A DNA stretch of 26,702 bases, taken from assembly GCA_902488525.1 (NCBI GenBank), contig CABTWP010000028.1:1-26702 (forward strand), read 5' to 3'. Source of the stretch: an uncultured Collinsella sp. Its GTDB lineage: Bacteria > Actinomycetota > Coriobacteriia > Coriobacteriales > Coriobacteriaceae. Below the pieces are notes generated by a model, which did not search any database, was not told the DNA's origin, and was given only the letters and a program-made list of their open reading frames with translations. Both the position numbers and the translations under genes were made by a program. Shown here in pieces: positions 8,363 to 15,324 of the stretch. Position 1 is the stretch's first letter. Each line of letters begins with the position of its first letter.

Positions 8363-8499
8363 GGCCCCTTCCGTCGCAGGGCTTAGGTTTTGCTCCATGC
8401 TCAAACAGTCCTGCTCGCACGAAGAGCACATTAAGTGCTCTTCGGCTCGTGCGGAACTGCGCGTGGAGCAATAACCTAAGCCCTGCGGCGGAAGGGGCC
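8363..8499. repeat. Long palindromic repeat, family 1, copy B
   Basis: The outer arms (8363-8400 and 8461-8499) are imperfect inverted repeats of about 38 bases. The core has AGTCC, TGCTC, GCACG, an 8-bp stem, loop ATTAA, the complementary stem, CGGCT, CGTGC and GGAACT. It matches copy A (1834-1954) except in the inner stem, where changes are compensatory. It starts nine bases after the def stop and could end the priA-def transcript as a hairpin, though no T-run follows directly. Confidence 0.85.
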
Positions 8500-8589
8500 T
8501 GCGTTTTCGTGCTCCTTTTCGCCCGGGTGCCGTCGGGCCAGGGAGGGGCGTCTTCGCTGATAGTCTTTGTTGAGAGGGAGCTGCTTTTA

Positions 8590-8620
8590 TTGCGGCTCTT
8601 TCTTTGGTTTTGGGTATATT
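8590..8620 (+). promoter_or_regulatory. Possible fmt-rsmB promoter
   Basis: TATATT at 8615-8620 with TTGCGG at 8590-8595, spacer 19. It sits in a T-rich, C-poor stretch (about 8550-8716) that otherwise holds no gene. The match is modest. Confidence 0.3.
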
Positions 8621-8716
8621 TGTTCTTGTTGAATTGTTATTGCGGATGGGCTGGTGACTTGGCTTTCCGCTGTTATTTGTAGCCGTCTCGGCTTTGGTTG
8701 ATGGGAGACGTTCTTT

Positions 8717-9637
8717 ATGCGTATTGTGTTTATGGGTACGCCTGATTTTGCTGTGCCTTCGTTGACTTCGCTTGTCGAGGCTGGGAATGAGATTGCGCTT
8801 GTTGTTACTCGTCCGGATGCTGTTCGCGGGCGTGGTAAGAAGCTTGAGCCTTCTCCTGTTAAGGCTAAGGCGCTCGAGCTTGGTCTGCCGGTAGTTGAAG
8901 CTAATCGTATGACGCCTGAGGTTGTTGAGGCACTTCAGGCTGCCCAGGCTGACATTTTCTGCGTGGCTGCGTATGGCTGCATTTTGCCTAATGACGTGCT
9001 GCATATGGCACCGCTCGGCATTGTGAATGTTCATGCTTCCTTGCTGCCTCGTTGGCGTGGCGCCGCTCCTATTCAGCGTGCGATTCTTGCTGGTGACGAG
9101 CTTGCTGGCGTTTCTATCATGCGTATCGGGCATGGCGTGGATACTGGTGCTTATTGTGCTCAGGCTTCCACGTCGGTTGCCGGTAAGCATGCCGAGGCAC
9201 TGACCATGGAGCTTGCTGAGCTTGGCGGCAAACTGCTTGCCGATACGCTTCCTTCGCTTGCCGATGGCACCGCTGTGTGGACTGAACAGGATGAGTCGCT
9301 TGTTACCCATGCCGCCAAGATTTCTAAGCAGGAGATGCGTCTGGATCCTCAGATGGTGTCGCTTGATTGCGTGCGTCACGTGCTTGCCTCGTCCGATACC
9401 GCTCCCGCTCGTTGCGTGATTGCCGGCAAGACCGTGCGTGTGCTCGATGCCGCGCCGGCAGATGTGTCGCTTGGCGAGGGGCTCGTCGCCGTTAAGGCCA
9501 AGCGCGTCTACCTGGGCCTTTCCGATTGCGCGGTCGAACTACTCGAGGTTAAGCCCGATGGCAAGCGTGCTATGGCTGCTTCTGCCTGGGCTGCCGGCCT
9601 GCAGGGTGCCGATCTGACGTGGGGTGTTTTGTCATGA
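8717..9637 (+). CDS. fmt: Methionyl-tRNA formyltransferase
   Basis: Formylates initiator Met-tRNA using 10-formyl-tetrahydrofolate; 306 residues, the usual length. The N-terminus RIVFMGTPDFAVPSL and the signature HASLLPRWRGAAPIQRA (106-122), with VDTG at 141-144, are typical. The ATG at 8717 follows GGGAGA. The stop overlaps the rsmB start (ATGA), so the two are translationally coupled. The first half uses many T-ending codons (GTT, GCT, CTT, CGT), unlike the C/G-ending codons of def and gltX; the second half is closer to the neighbours. Confidence 0.96.
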   Translation: MRIVFMGTPDFAVPSLTSLVEAGNEIALVVTRPDAVRGRGKKLEPSPVKAKALELGLPVVEANRMTPEVVEALQAAQADIFCVAAYGCILPNDVLHMAPLGIVNVHASLLPRWRGAAPIQRAILAGDELAGVSIMRIGHGVDTGAYCAQASTSVAGKHAEALTMELAELGGKLLADTLPSLADGTAVWTEQDESLVTHAAKISKQEMRLDPQMVSLDCVRHVLASSDTAPARCVIAGKTVRVLDAAPADVSLGEGLVAVKAKRVYLGLSDCAVELLEVKPDGKRAMAASAWAAGLQGADLTWGVLS

Positions 9638-11034
9638 GCAAGTTGTCTCCCGCGCGCAAGCTCGCGCTTGATGTTTTGATGGAGGCCGATCGCCGCGGCA
9701 TGTACGCGCGCGACGTGCTCTCGTCCCGTGCTTCGGCCAAGGCCATTGACCAGCGCGATTCTGCTTTTGCCGCTCGTTTGGCACTTGGAGTTGCAGCCAC
9801 CCAGGGCATTTTGGACGAGCTGCTCGACCAGTTTCTCGATAAGCCCAAAAAGGTCGCGCCGCGCGTGCGCATGGCCCTTCGTATCTCGGCCTTCGAGATG
9901 CTCTATCTGCATACGCCGGGTCGCGTTGCGGTGAGTCAGGGCGTTGAGCTTGTGCGTAGCGGCGCTAAGTCTGCCGCCGGTTTGGCCAATGCTGTGCTGC
10001 ATAAGGTTGCGGACAACGTCGAGGATTTTGCCGCCGCTGCGGATGCCGATGATTCCGAGCGCCGCCTGGTGCGTCTGTCTCGCTTGATGGGTCTGCCGCG
10101 CTGGCTATGCGCTCGCATTATGGCATCGTTCGACACGCCCGAGGGCGCGCTCAACTTTGCCGGCAATCTGGCTCCCGCGCCGCTCGCTTTGCACGAGAAC
10201 GCTTTTGCCACCAAACCCGACCTGTATATCTCGCAGCTTGTTGCGCCCGTGTTCCCGGGCTGCCATGCACCGGTCGATGCGCAGGTCACGGTTGCGTCCG
10301 GCGTGTTTGAGCGCGCTGCTGCCGTTGCCTCGGACCTTAACGCCCAGCTCATCGCTACCGCGGCGACCCGTCCCGGGCGCTGCCTGGAGATTGGTGCCGG
10401 CCGCGGCACCAAGACCTATGTGATGATGTGTCAGGCCAAACGTGCTGGGTACGAGCACCAGCATACCGCGCTCGACCTGCATGATCGTAAATGTGATCAG
10501 AATCTCGCGCGCCTGCACAAGGCTGGTATTAAGGGTGTTCGCACGGTCTCGGGCGATGCCTGCGAGCTCGACGAGGTGCTGACGTCTTTTGATGCCATGC
10601 TTGGCAAACCTGCCCTGTTCGATACGGTTTTTATCGATGCCCCGTGCTCGGGTACAGGGACCATGCGCCGTCATCCCGAGATTCCGTGGCGTCTGACCGA
10701 AAACGATGTGACGGTTGAGCTGCCCAAGTTGCAGTTGACGATGCTCAAGGAAGCCGCTGCGCGTGTTGCTGCCGGCGGTGAGCTTATCTATGCCACCTGC
10801 TCGGTTTTTGACGAAGAGAATACGCAGGTCGTGGATGCTTTCCTGGCCTCTCCCGAGGGCGCCGGCTTTACCGTGGCGCCGCTCTCCGAAGCCCAGATTC
10901 TGCAGCTGCCCGAGTTCGACCAGGCCAAGAAGCTCGTATCCGTACGCCAAAACGACCGCGGGCTTTTCCAGAGCGTCCCCGTAAACGCCGACTCCTACGA
11001 CGGCCACTTCTGCGCCCGCCTAGTCCACAAGTAA
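9634..11034 (+). CDS. rsmB: 16S rRNA cytosine-C5 methyltransferase (RsmB/Sun)
   Basis: Uses S-adenosylmethionine to methylate a cytosine of 16S rRNA (C967 in E. coli numbering). The 466 residues hold a NusB-like N-terminal domain (about 5-130, ending AAGLANAVLHKV) and a Rossmann methyltransferase domain with LEIGAGRGTK (251-260). The two catalytic cysteine motifs are DAPCSGTG (335-342) and TCS (388-390). The ATG at 9634 overlaps the fmt stop by four bases. The fmt-rsmB pairing is common in bacteria. The gene converges on the zinc-ribbon gene at 11484-11720 across a repeat-filled gap. Substrate position is inferred from the family. Confidence 0.92.
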   Translation: MSKLSPARKLALDVLMEADRRGMYARDVLSSRASAKAIDQRDSAFAARLALGVAATQGILDELLDQFLDKPKKVAPRVRMALRISAFEMLYLHTPGRVAVSQGVELVRSGAKSAAGLANAVLHKVADNVEDFAAAADADDSERRLVRLSRLMGLPRWLCARIMASFDTPEGALNFAGNLAPAPLALHENAFATKPDLYISQLVAPVFPGCHAPVDAQVTVASGVFERAAAVASDLNAQLIATAATRPGRCLEIGAGRGTKTYVMMCQAKRAGYEHQHTALDLHDRKCDQNLARLHKAGIKGVRTVSGDACELDEVLTSFDAMLGKPALFDTVFIDAPCSGTGTMRRHPEIPWRLTENDVTVELPKLQLTMLKEAAARVAAGGELIYATCSVFDEENTQVVDAFLASPEGAGFTVAPLSEAQILQLPEFDQAKKLVSVRQNDRGLFQSVPVNADSYDGHFCARLVHK

Positions 11035-11040
11035 CTACTA

Positions 11041-11107
11041 AGTTGCGGTGAAATAGGGATTGAATAGCGGCATCTACCCGCCAAACAGTCCTTATTTCAC
11101 CGCGACT
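11041..11107. repeat. Palindromic repeat, family 2, copy 1
   Basis: AGTTGCGGTGAAATA (11041-11055) pairs with TATTTCACCGCGACT (11093-11107), one mismatch. Pairing continues inward with GGGATTG against CAGTCCT using wobble pairs, then CGG with CCG. It starts six bases after the rsmB stop and probably ends or protects that transcript. Confidence 0.8.
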
Positions 11108-11194
11108 CAGAAGGTCGTGCGAGTGGAGATTGCAATAGCGGTAAAGAGTAGGAAAAATAGCCCCGTTTCATGCTTGTTGTTATCAAAAGTAGGG

Positions 11195-11326
11195 CGGATT
11201 ACGGGGCTAGATTGGTGATGCCCGACCACAGCAAAAATGGCCTAAACAAAATCGCAGGTAGATGGCTTGTTGAAATTTGCAAATTACCGGAATGGATAGA
11301 GGTTGTCAATTCAGCCCCGTAATCCG
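11195..11326. repeat. Small inverted-repeat element between family 2 copies
   Basis: CGGATTACGGGGCT (11195-11208) is perfectly repeated in inverse at 11313-11326. The flanks are similar, GTAGGG on the left and GTAGAG on the right, like an imperfect target duplication. A third partial copy, TAGCCCCGT, is at 11158-11166. The 132-base interior is AT-richer than the genes around it and codes for nothing visible. This could be a small non-autonomous element. Confidence 0.55.
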
Positions 11327-11382
11327 GTAGAGTTTAGAAATGTTACTAACTTAGCATCAGCCCGAAATCCGATCTATAGAAA

Positions 11383-11449
11383 AGTTGCGGTGAAATAATT
11401 TCTGTTTGGCCGTTGGATGGGCTGATTCAGGAACTATTTCACCGCAACT
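11383..11449. repeat. Palindromic repeat, family 2, copy 2
   Basis: AGTTGCGGTGAAATA (11383-11397) pairs perfectly with TATTTCACCGCAACT (11435-11449). The loop differs completely in sequence from copy 1 but again pairs inward (TTTCTG with CAGGAA, wobble included). It lies about 35 bases past the end of the zinc-ribbon gene. With copy 1 it brackets the convergent gap of 449 bases, which holds no gene. Confidence 0.8.
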
Positions 11450-11483
11450 CATAAGGAAACCTGGGTAGCGGGACCGCTTGTCT

Positions 11484-11720
11484 CTAGTGGTTGTGCGGGC
11501 AGTTGGCGCAGCAGCCGCTCGTGGCGCTGGTGCTGGAGCCGCCGCTTCGCTGGTCGGTGTTGTAGAAACCGCTGCCCTCAAATTTTATGCCGCTGGCTGA
11601 GAACGTCTTGGCCGCCGGGGCACCGCAGCTGGGGCACACGACCTCGGGGGTCTCGGACATGGGATGCTCAACCTCAAACACGTTGCCGCAGCTCGAGCAC
11701 TTGTAATCGTAGCGCGCCAT
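11484..11720 (-). CDS. FmdB-family zinc-ribbon protein
   Basis: A 78-residue protein starting MARYDYKCSSCGNVFEVEH, with CxxC pairs at 8/11 and about 29/32, the typical zinc ribbon of the FmdB family. The middle is Gly/Ser-rich and the end is CCANCPHNH, a further Cys/His cluster that may bind metal. The family is called regulatory by name, but its role is not established; cytoplasmic location is assumed. The ATG at 11720 follows AAGGAAG. It lies 89 bases downstream of the GH13-GH77 gene on the same strand, separated by a terminator-like hairpin, so it may be expressed alone or by read-through. Confidence 0.85.
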   Translation of the reverse strand: MARYDYKCSSCGNVFEVEHPMSETPEVVCPSCGAPAAKTFSASGIKFEGSGFYNTDQRSGGSSTSATSGCCANCPHNH

Positions 11721-11734
11721 AAATACTTCCTTTT

Positions 11735-11765
11735 CAGCACAAAGCGGGCAGATTACTCTGCCCGC
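11735..11765 (-). terminator. Terminator of the glycogen cluster
   Basis: GCGGGCAG (11744-11751) pairs with CTGCCCGC (11758-11765). On the minus strand the stem is followed by TTTGTGCTG, a short U-tract. It lies about 45 bases past the stop of the GH13-GH77 gene and just before the zinc-ribbon ribosome-binding site, so it could also be a leader hairpin for that gene. Confidence 0.55.
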
Positions 11766-11809
11766 AAAAATTCAAACGTCTGTAACTGTACCCTATATCG
11801 GGGGTTTTA

Positions 11810-14800
11810 TCACGCTTCGCCCCAGAATCTATGGTTGTTGCGCAGGAGCCGCGCGGTTTTGCCCTCGGCGGCTGCAATGTCCGCCTCGTCAGCCTGCCAG
11901 GTCCAGTTGCCCGTGGCCACGCCCGGCACGTTCATGCGTGCGTCGTCGCCCAGCCCCAGCACGTCCTGCAGCGGCATCATCACCAGGGGAGCGTCGCTTG
12001 CTAGCGCGTCGCTCATCAGCTTGGCCGCCACCTCAACACCGCTCGGTTCATCGCCGCCCGCAAAAGAACGCGTACACCAGCCGGCGAGCGTCGACGTGTC
12101 GTGCGTCGAGGTGTACAGAATCTTGCCGGGCGTGGGATGCACACCGCAACGAACGTCGTAGTCGCTAAACTCCAGCACGTCCATGCCGGGGAAACCGCAG
12201 GTCGATGCCATGGCGCGAACACCGGGCGTCAGATAGCCCAAGTCCTCAGCGATAAAGTTGAGCGGACCCAGCTCGTCATAAGCGGTCTGGAACAGGTCCT
12301 TGCCCGGTCCCGCCAACCAGCGACCTTCGGCGCAAGCCTTGCCTGCGGGGATACTAAAGTAACTGTGGAATCCCAGGAAGTGATCCAGGCGTACGCGATC
12401 ATAGAGCGAAAACGCGCGGCGCAGGCGATCCATCCACCAGCTATAGCCGTTCTGCTTCATGTGGTCCCAGCGGAACGTCGGGTTGCCCCACACCTGGCCC
12501 TCGGGCGCAAAGTTGTCGGGCGGCGCACCGGAGATCTCGATTGCCTTGCCGGTATCGGACAGCCAGAAGTTCTCGGGCTCGCTCCACGCGTCGGCCGAAT
12601 CGTCCGAGACATACATCGGGATATCGCCGATGACCTCGATGCCCTTCTTGTGCGCATAGTTCATGAGCTCGCACCAGGCAAGGTCAAAGCGATACTGCAT
12701 GTACGCCTGCAGCTCGGCCTCGTCGTGGAAGCGCTTGTCATCGATCAGATACTCGTTGTAGCGCGCGACATCTGCCGGCCAATCGTGGCGCGACTCGCCC
12801 TCAAAGTACTTCTTAACGGCCATGTAGACGCAGTACTTCTCGAGCCAGTCGGCGTTGCGATGTTTAAACGCCGTGTACAGCGGGTCGGCATCCTCGCCGC
12901 CGTGAGCCTTCCATGCAGCAAAGTCGGCGGCCAGCTCCTCGTGACTCTCGGGCAGCAGGTCAATATTGCCCGCAAAGGCCGAAGGCCCAGCGTAAGGGGA
13001 GCGGAAGAAGTCTGTGGGATTGACGGGCAAGACCTGCCAGTAGCGCATGCCCATGGCGGCCAGATGGTCGATAAAGCGACGCGTGGGCGCACCGATTGTG
13101 CCGGGCTTACCGTCATCGGTCGGCACCGAGGTGATGTGGCACACAACGCCCGCGCCATGATCGAGCGGCTCCTGCAGGCGCTTCTCGGCATGGTGATAGA
13201 TGATCGAAGAGCCCAGCGGGTACAGGTCGAGCGTGACGGTACCGTTGTGGATCTCGCACTCGTGACCGCTGATCACGTCGCTCGCGCATTCGCCGAGCGA
13301 CGGAATCGTCACGCGGTGCGAATTGCGCAGGCTGCGGTTGATGATAACCGTCGCGGCCTCGCCGTCTTTGCCCGTTCGGGTGTAAGCCAAGACATCGTCG
13401 TTGAGCGCGAAGGCCTTGATTTCGCCGTCGATCATAAACGGCAGCGCGCGGCGTACAGCAGATGCGTTCTTGACGATCGCAAACGTATCGAAGTCGTGCA
13501 GGTCTTCCTTGGTCGGCATGGTGCGACGATTGCCCGGATCGGTGAGACCCTCCAAGCCGTACTCGTCGCCATAATAGATCGAGGGAACGCCCGGGAACGT
13601 CATCTGCATGAGCGTCGCGAGCCAAAAACGGCTCTTGGCCAGGCCCATCGCGTTCTCGTCCAAGCGCCACTTGCTGCGCTCGCATTCAGGCAGCTGCGAT
13701 TCGTCGGGGCCGCCGCCGAGCACCGAGATAATGCGCGGACGGTCATGGCTCGACAGCAGGTTAAGCGCGCAAGACAGGGCCTCACGCGGATAGTTTTCGC
13801 GGAGGGTCTCGATATCTTCAGCAGCTTGGTAAGCGTTTTTGTAACCCATCAAAAAGCCGATGACCATGTCGCGGAAGGGGTAATCCATGGCCGAGTCGAG
13901 CTCGGAGCCTTGCAGATAGCGACGCAGATGGCCGTAGCTGATCTTGTTGGAGGCATCTTCCCAGACTTCGCCGAGCAACAGTGCGTCAGGCTTTTCGGCA
14001 AGTACTGCCTTCTTAATCTCGGTCAGGAAGTCATCGGAAAGCTCGTCGGCCACATCCAGGCGCCAGCCATGAGCGCCGGCACGTAGCCATTTACGAATCA
14101 CGCCGTCCTTGCCCAGGAGCCGCTCGCGTACCAGTTCGGAGCTCTCATTGATGGCGGGCATATTGCCCACGCCCCACCAACAGTCGTACGAGCCGTCCTC
14201 GTGGAAATAAAACGCATCGCGCCACGGCGAATCTTCGCTTTGCCATGCGCCCACTCCGGGGTAGTTACCGTAGCGGTTGAAGTAGATCGAGTCGTCGCCC
14301 GTGTGGTTAAAGACGCCGTCCAGAATGATGGAAATGCCCAGCTTCTCGGCCGCCTCGCACAGCTCAGTAAAGTCCTGCTCGGTGCCCAGAATCGGATCGA
14401 TCTTGGTGTAATCGGCGGTGTCGTAGCGGTGGTTGCTCGCGGCTTCAAAAATGGGGTTGAGGTAGATGGCTGTAAAGCCCAGCTCGGCGATGCGAGGCAG
14501 GTCTTCCTGGATACCCTTGAGCGATCCGCCGTAGAAGTCCCAGGTCTTGATGGAGCCGTCCTCGGCACGCTCGTAAACGGGCGGTTCGTTCCAGTCCTCG
14601 ACCATCCGGCGCTGGATTCCGTTGCGCGGTTTTTCGACCTCGGCCAGCGTGCGCTCGCGCCAGTGCTCGTCGCGGGCATAGCGATCGGGGAAGATCTGGT
14701 AGACCATACCGCGCTCGTACCAGGTGGGACGGTTCTCACGGTGTTTGTAGACGGTGACCTGGAATGACGGCACCTCGGCGTAATCGTAGGTAACGCCTTC

Positions 14801-15106
14801 GCCGCCGGTGCGGCCCTGTGGTGCGCCCAAGCGGACCTCGGGCTGGCCCTTGATATTGCAGATAAAGCTGTACCAGATAAGACAGGGCTCGGTGCACTCA
14901 AGCTCTGCGGTAAATATACCGTCGCCTTCGTGCGTCATAGGATACCGAGACTCGCCGATCTCATCTACCCAGGTGCGCAGCGTAAGCGTTGCCTGCGCGG
15001 GATCGGCATCCTCCAGAATCACGGAGAGCGAAAGGGTAGTTCCTGTGGTCACAGCGCCAAACGGAGTGCGAAACTGCGGCAGACGGCTGTTGTGTATCAA
15101 TCTCAT
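11810..15106 (-). CDS. Fused GH13 glycosidase and GH77 4-alpha-glucanotransferase
   Basis: One uninterrupted 1098-residue frame joins two alpha-glucan enzymes. Residues 1-125 form a beta-sandwich-like N-domain as in neopullulanases. The GH13 barrel (about 128-530) has DGVFNH, nucleophile D351 (GWRLD), acid E380 (LLLGE) and D455 (SSHD). A C-terminal beta domain runs to about 640. The GH77 (MalQ-type) part spans about 650-1098, with GDIPMYVSDDSADAW, nucleophile D908 (RLDHF), E954 (FIAEDLG) and D1003 (THDTST). Both active sites look intact. It would hydrolyse or debranch short dextrins and re-join maltodextrins, feeding GlgP. No signal peptide is seen, so it is cytoplasmic. It is the last gene of the glycogen run, 218 bases after glgA, with its own promoter region. 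The ATG at 15106 has only a weak ribosome-binding site. Exact GH13 specificity is not readable. Confidence 0.9.
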   Translation of the reverse strand: MRLIHNSRLPQFRTPFGAVTTGTTLSLSVILEDADPAQATLTLRTWVDEIGESRYPMTHEGDGIFTAELECTEPCLIWYSFICNIKGQPEVRLGAPQGRTGGEGVTYDYAEVPSFQVTVYKHRENRPTWYERGMVYQIFPDRYARDEHWRERTLAEVEKPRNGIQRRMVEDWNEPPVYERAEDGSIKTWDFYGGSLKGIQEDLPRIAELGFTAIYLNPIFEAASNHRYDTADYTKIDPILGTEQDFTELCEAAEKLGISIILDGVFNHTGDDSIYFNRYGNYPGVGAWQSEDSPWRDAFYFHEDGSYDCWWGVGNMPAINESSELVRERLLGKDGVIRKWLRAGAHGWRLDVADELSDDFLTEIKKAVLAEKPDALLLGEVWEDASNKISYGHLRRYLQGSELDSAMDYPFRDMVIGFLMGYKNAYQAAEDIETLRENYPREALSCALNLLSSHDRPRIISVLGGGPDESQLPECERSKWRLDENAMGLAKSRFWLATLMQMTFPGVPSIYYGDEYGLEGLTDPGNRRTMPTKEDLHDFDTFAIVKNASAVRRALPFMIDGEIKAFALNDDVLAYTRTGKDGEAATVIINRSLRNSHRVTIPSLGECASDVISGHECEIHNGTVTLDLYPLGSSIIYHHAEKRLQEPLDHGAGVVCHITSVPTDDGKPGTIGAPTRRFIDHLAAMGMRYWQVLPVNPTDFFRSPYAGPSAFAGNIDLLPESHEELAADFAAWKAHGGEDADPLYTAFKHRNADWLEKYCVYMAVKKYFEGESRHDWPADVARYNEYLIDDKRFHDEAELQAYMQYRFDLAWCELMNYAHKKGIEVIGDIPMYVSDDSADAWSEPENFWLSDTGKAIEISGAPPDNFAPEGQVWGNPTFRWDHMKQNGYSWWMDRLRRAFSLYDRVRLDHFLGFHSYFSIPAGKACAEGRWLAGPGKDLFQTAYDELGPLNFIAEDLGYLTPGVRAMASTCGFPGMDVLEFSDYDVRCGVHPTPGKILYTSTHDTSTLAGWCTRSFAGGDEPSGVEVAAKLMSDALASDAPLVMMPLQDVLGLGDDARMNVPGVATGNWTWQADEADIAAAEGKTARLLRNNHRFWGEA

Positions 15107-15167
15107 AGTACGGTCCAGTTCTATACAATCATGGCGTGCGGGCCATGGGCTTTACGCACAGGATGTA

Positions 15168-15249
15168 AGTATATCTGTTGTACACAGGCTGTATAAACAA
15201 CATCCGTTTACCATCGGCGAACGGTTGTCCTAGAAAATCGTTTTACCAA
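15168..15249 (-). promoter_or_regulatory. Promoter and operator region of the GH13-GH77 gene
   Basis: A minus-strand -10 TATACT is at 15168-15173; the -35 region (15191-15198) is weak. GTTGT (15177-15181) and ACAAC (15197-15201) form an inverted pair across the promoter. Upstream are GTTTACCA (15206-15213), inside CCGTT...AACGG, and GTTTTACCAA (15240-15249). The last two match half-sites found repeatedly upstream of glgB (25068-25155), suggesting a common regulator. Confidence 0.4.
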
Positions 15250-15261
15250 CTATCTACAGAG

Positions 15262-15288
15262 AAGGGGCGCCCGGTTGGAGCGCCCCTT
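15262..15288 (-). terminator. Hairpin after glgA
   Basis: AAGGGGCGC (15262-15270) pairs perfectly with GCGCCCCTT (15280-15288), 37 bases past the glgA stop. The following minus-strand sequence, CTCTGTAG, is a poor U-tract, so termination may be partial. Confidence 0.5.
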
Positions 15289-15324
15289 ACTTAGGGTTTG
15301 ATTAGGTTTTGGATCGTCTGTGGG

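Noticed and set aside
8449..8682. Small plus-strand frame between def and fmt
   Set aside because: It begins inside palindrome B, lacks a ribosome-binding site and codes for unremarkable hydrophobic sequence.
11041..11449. CRISPR array
   Set aside because: There are only two repeats, each a palindrome with a long loop, unequally spaced, and no cas genes.
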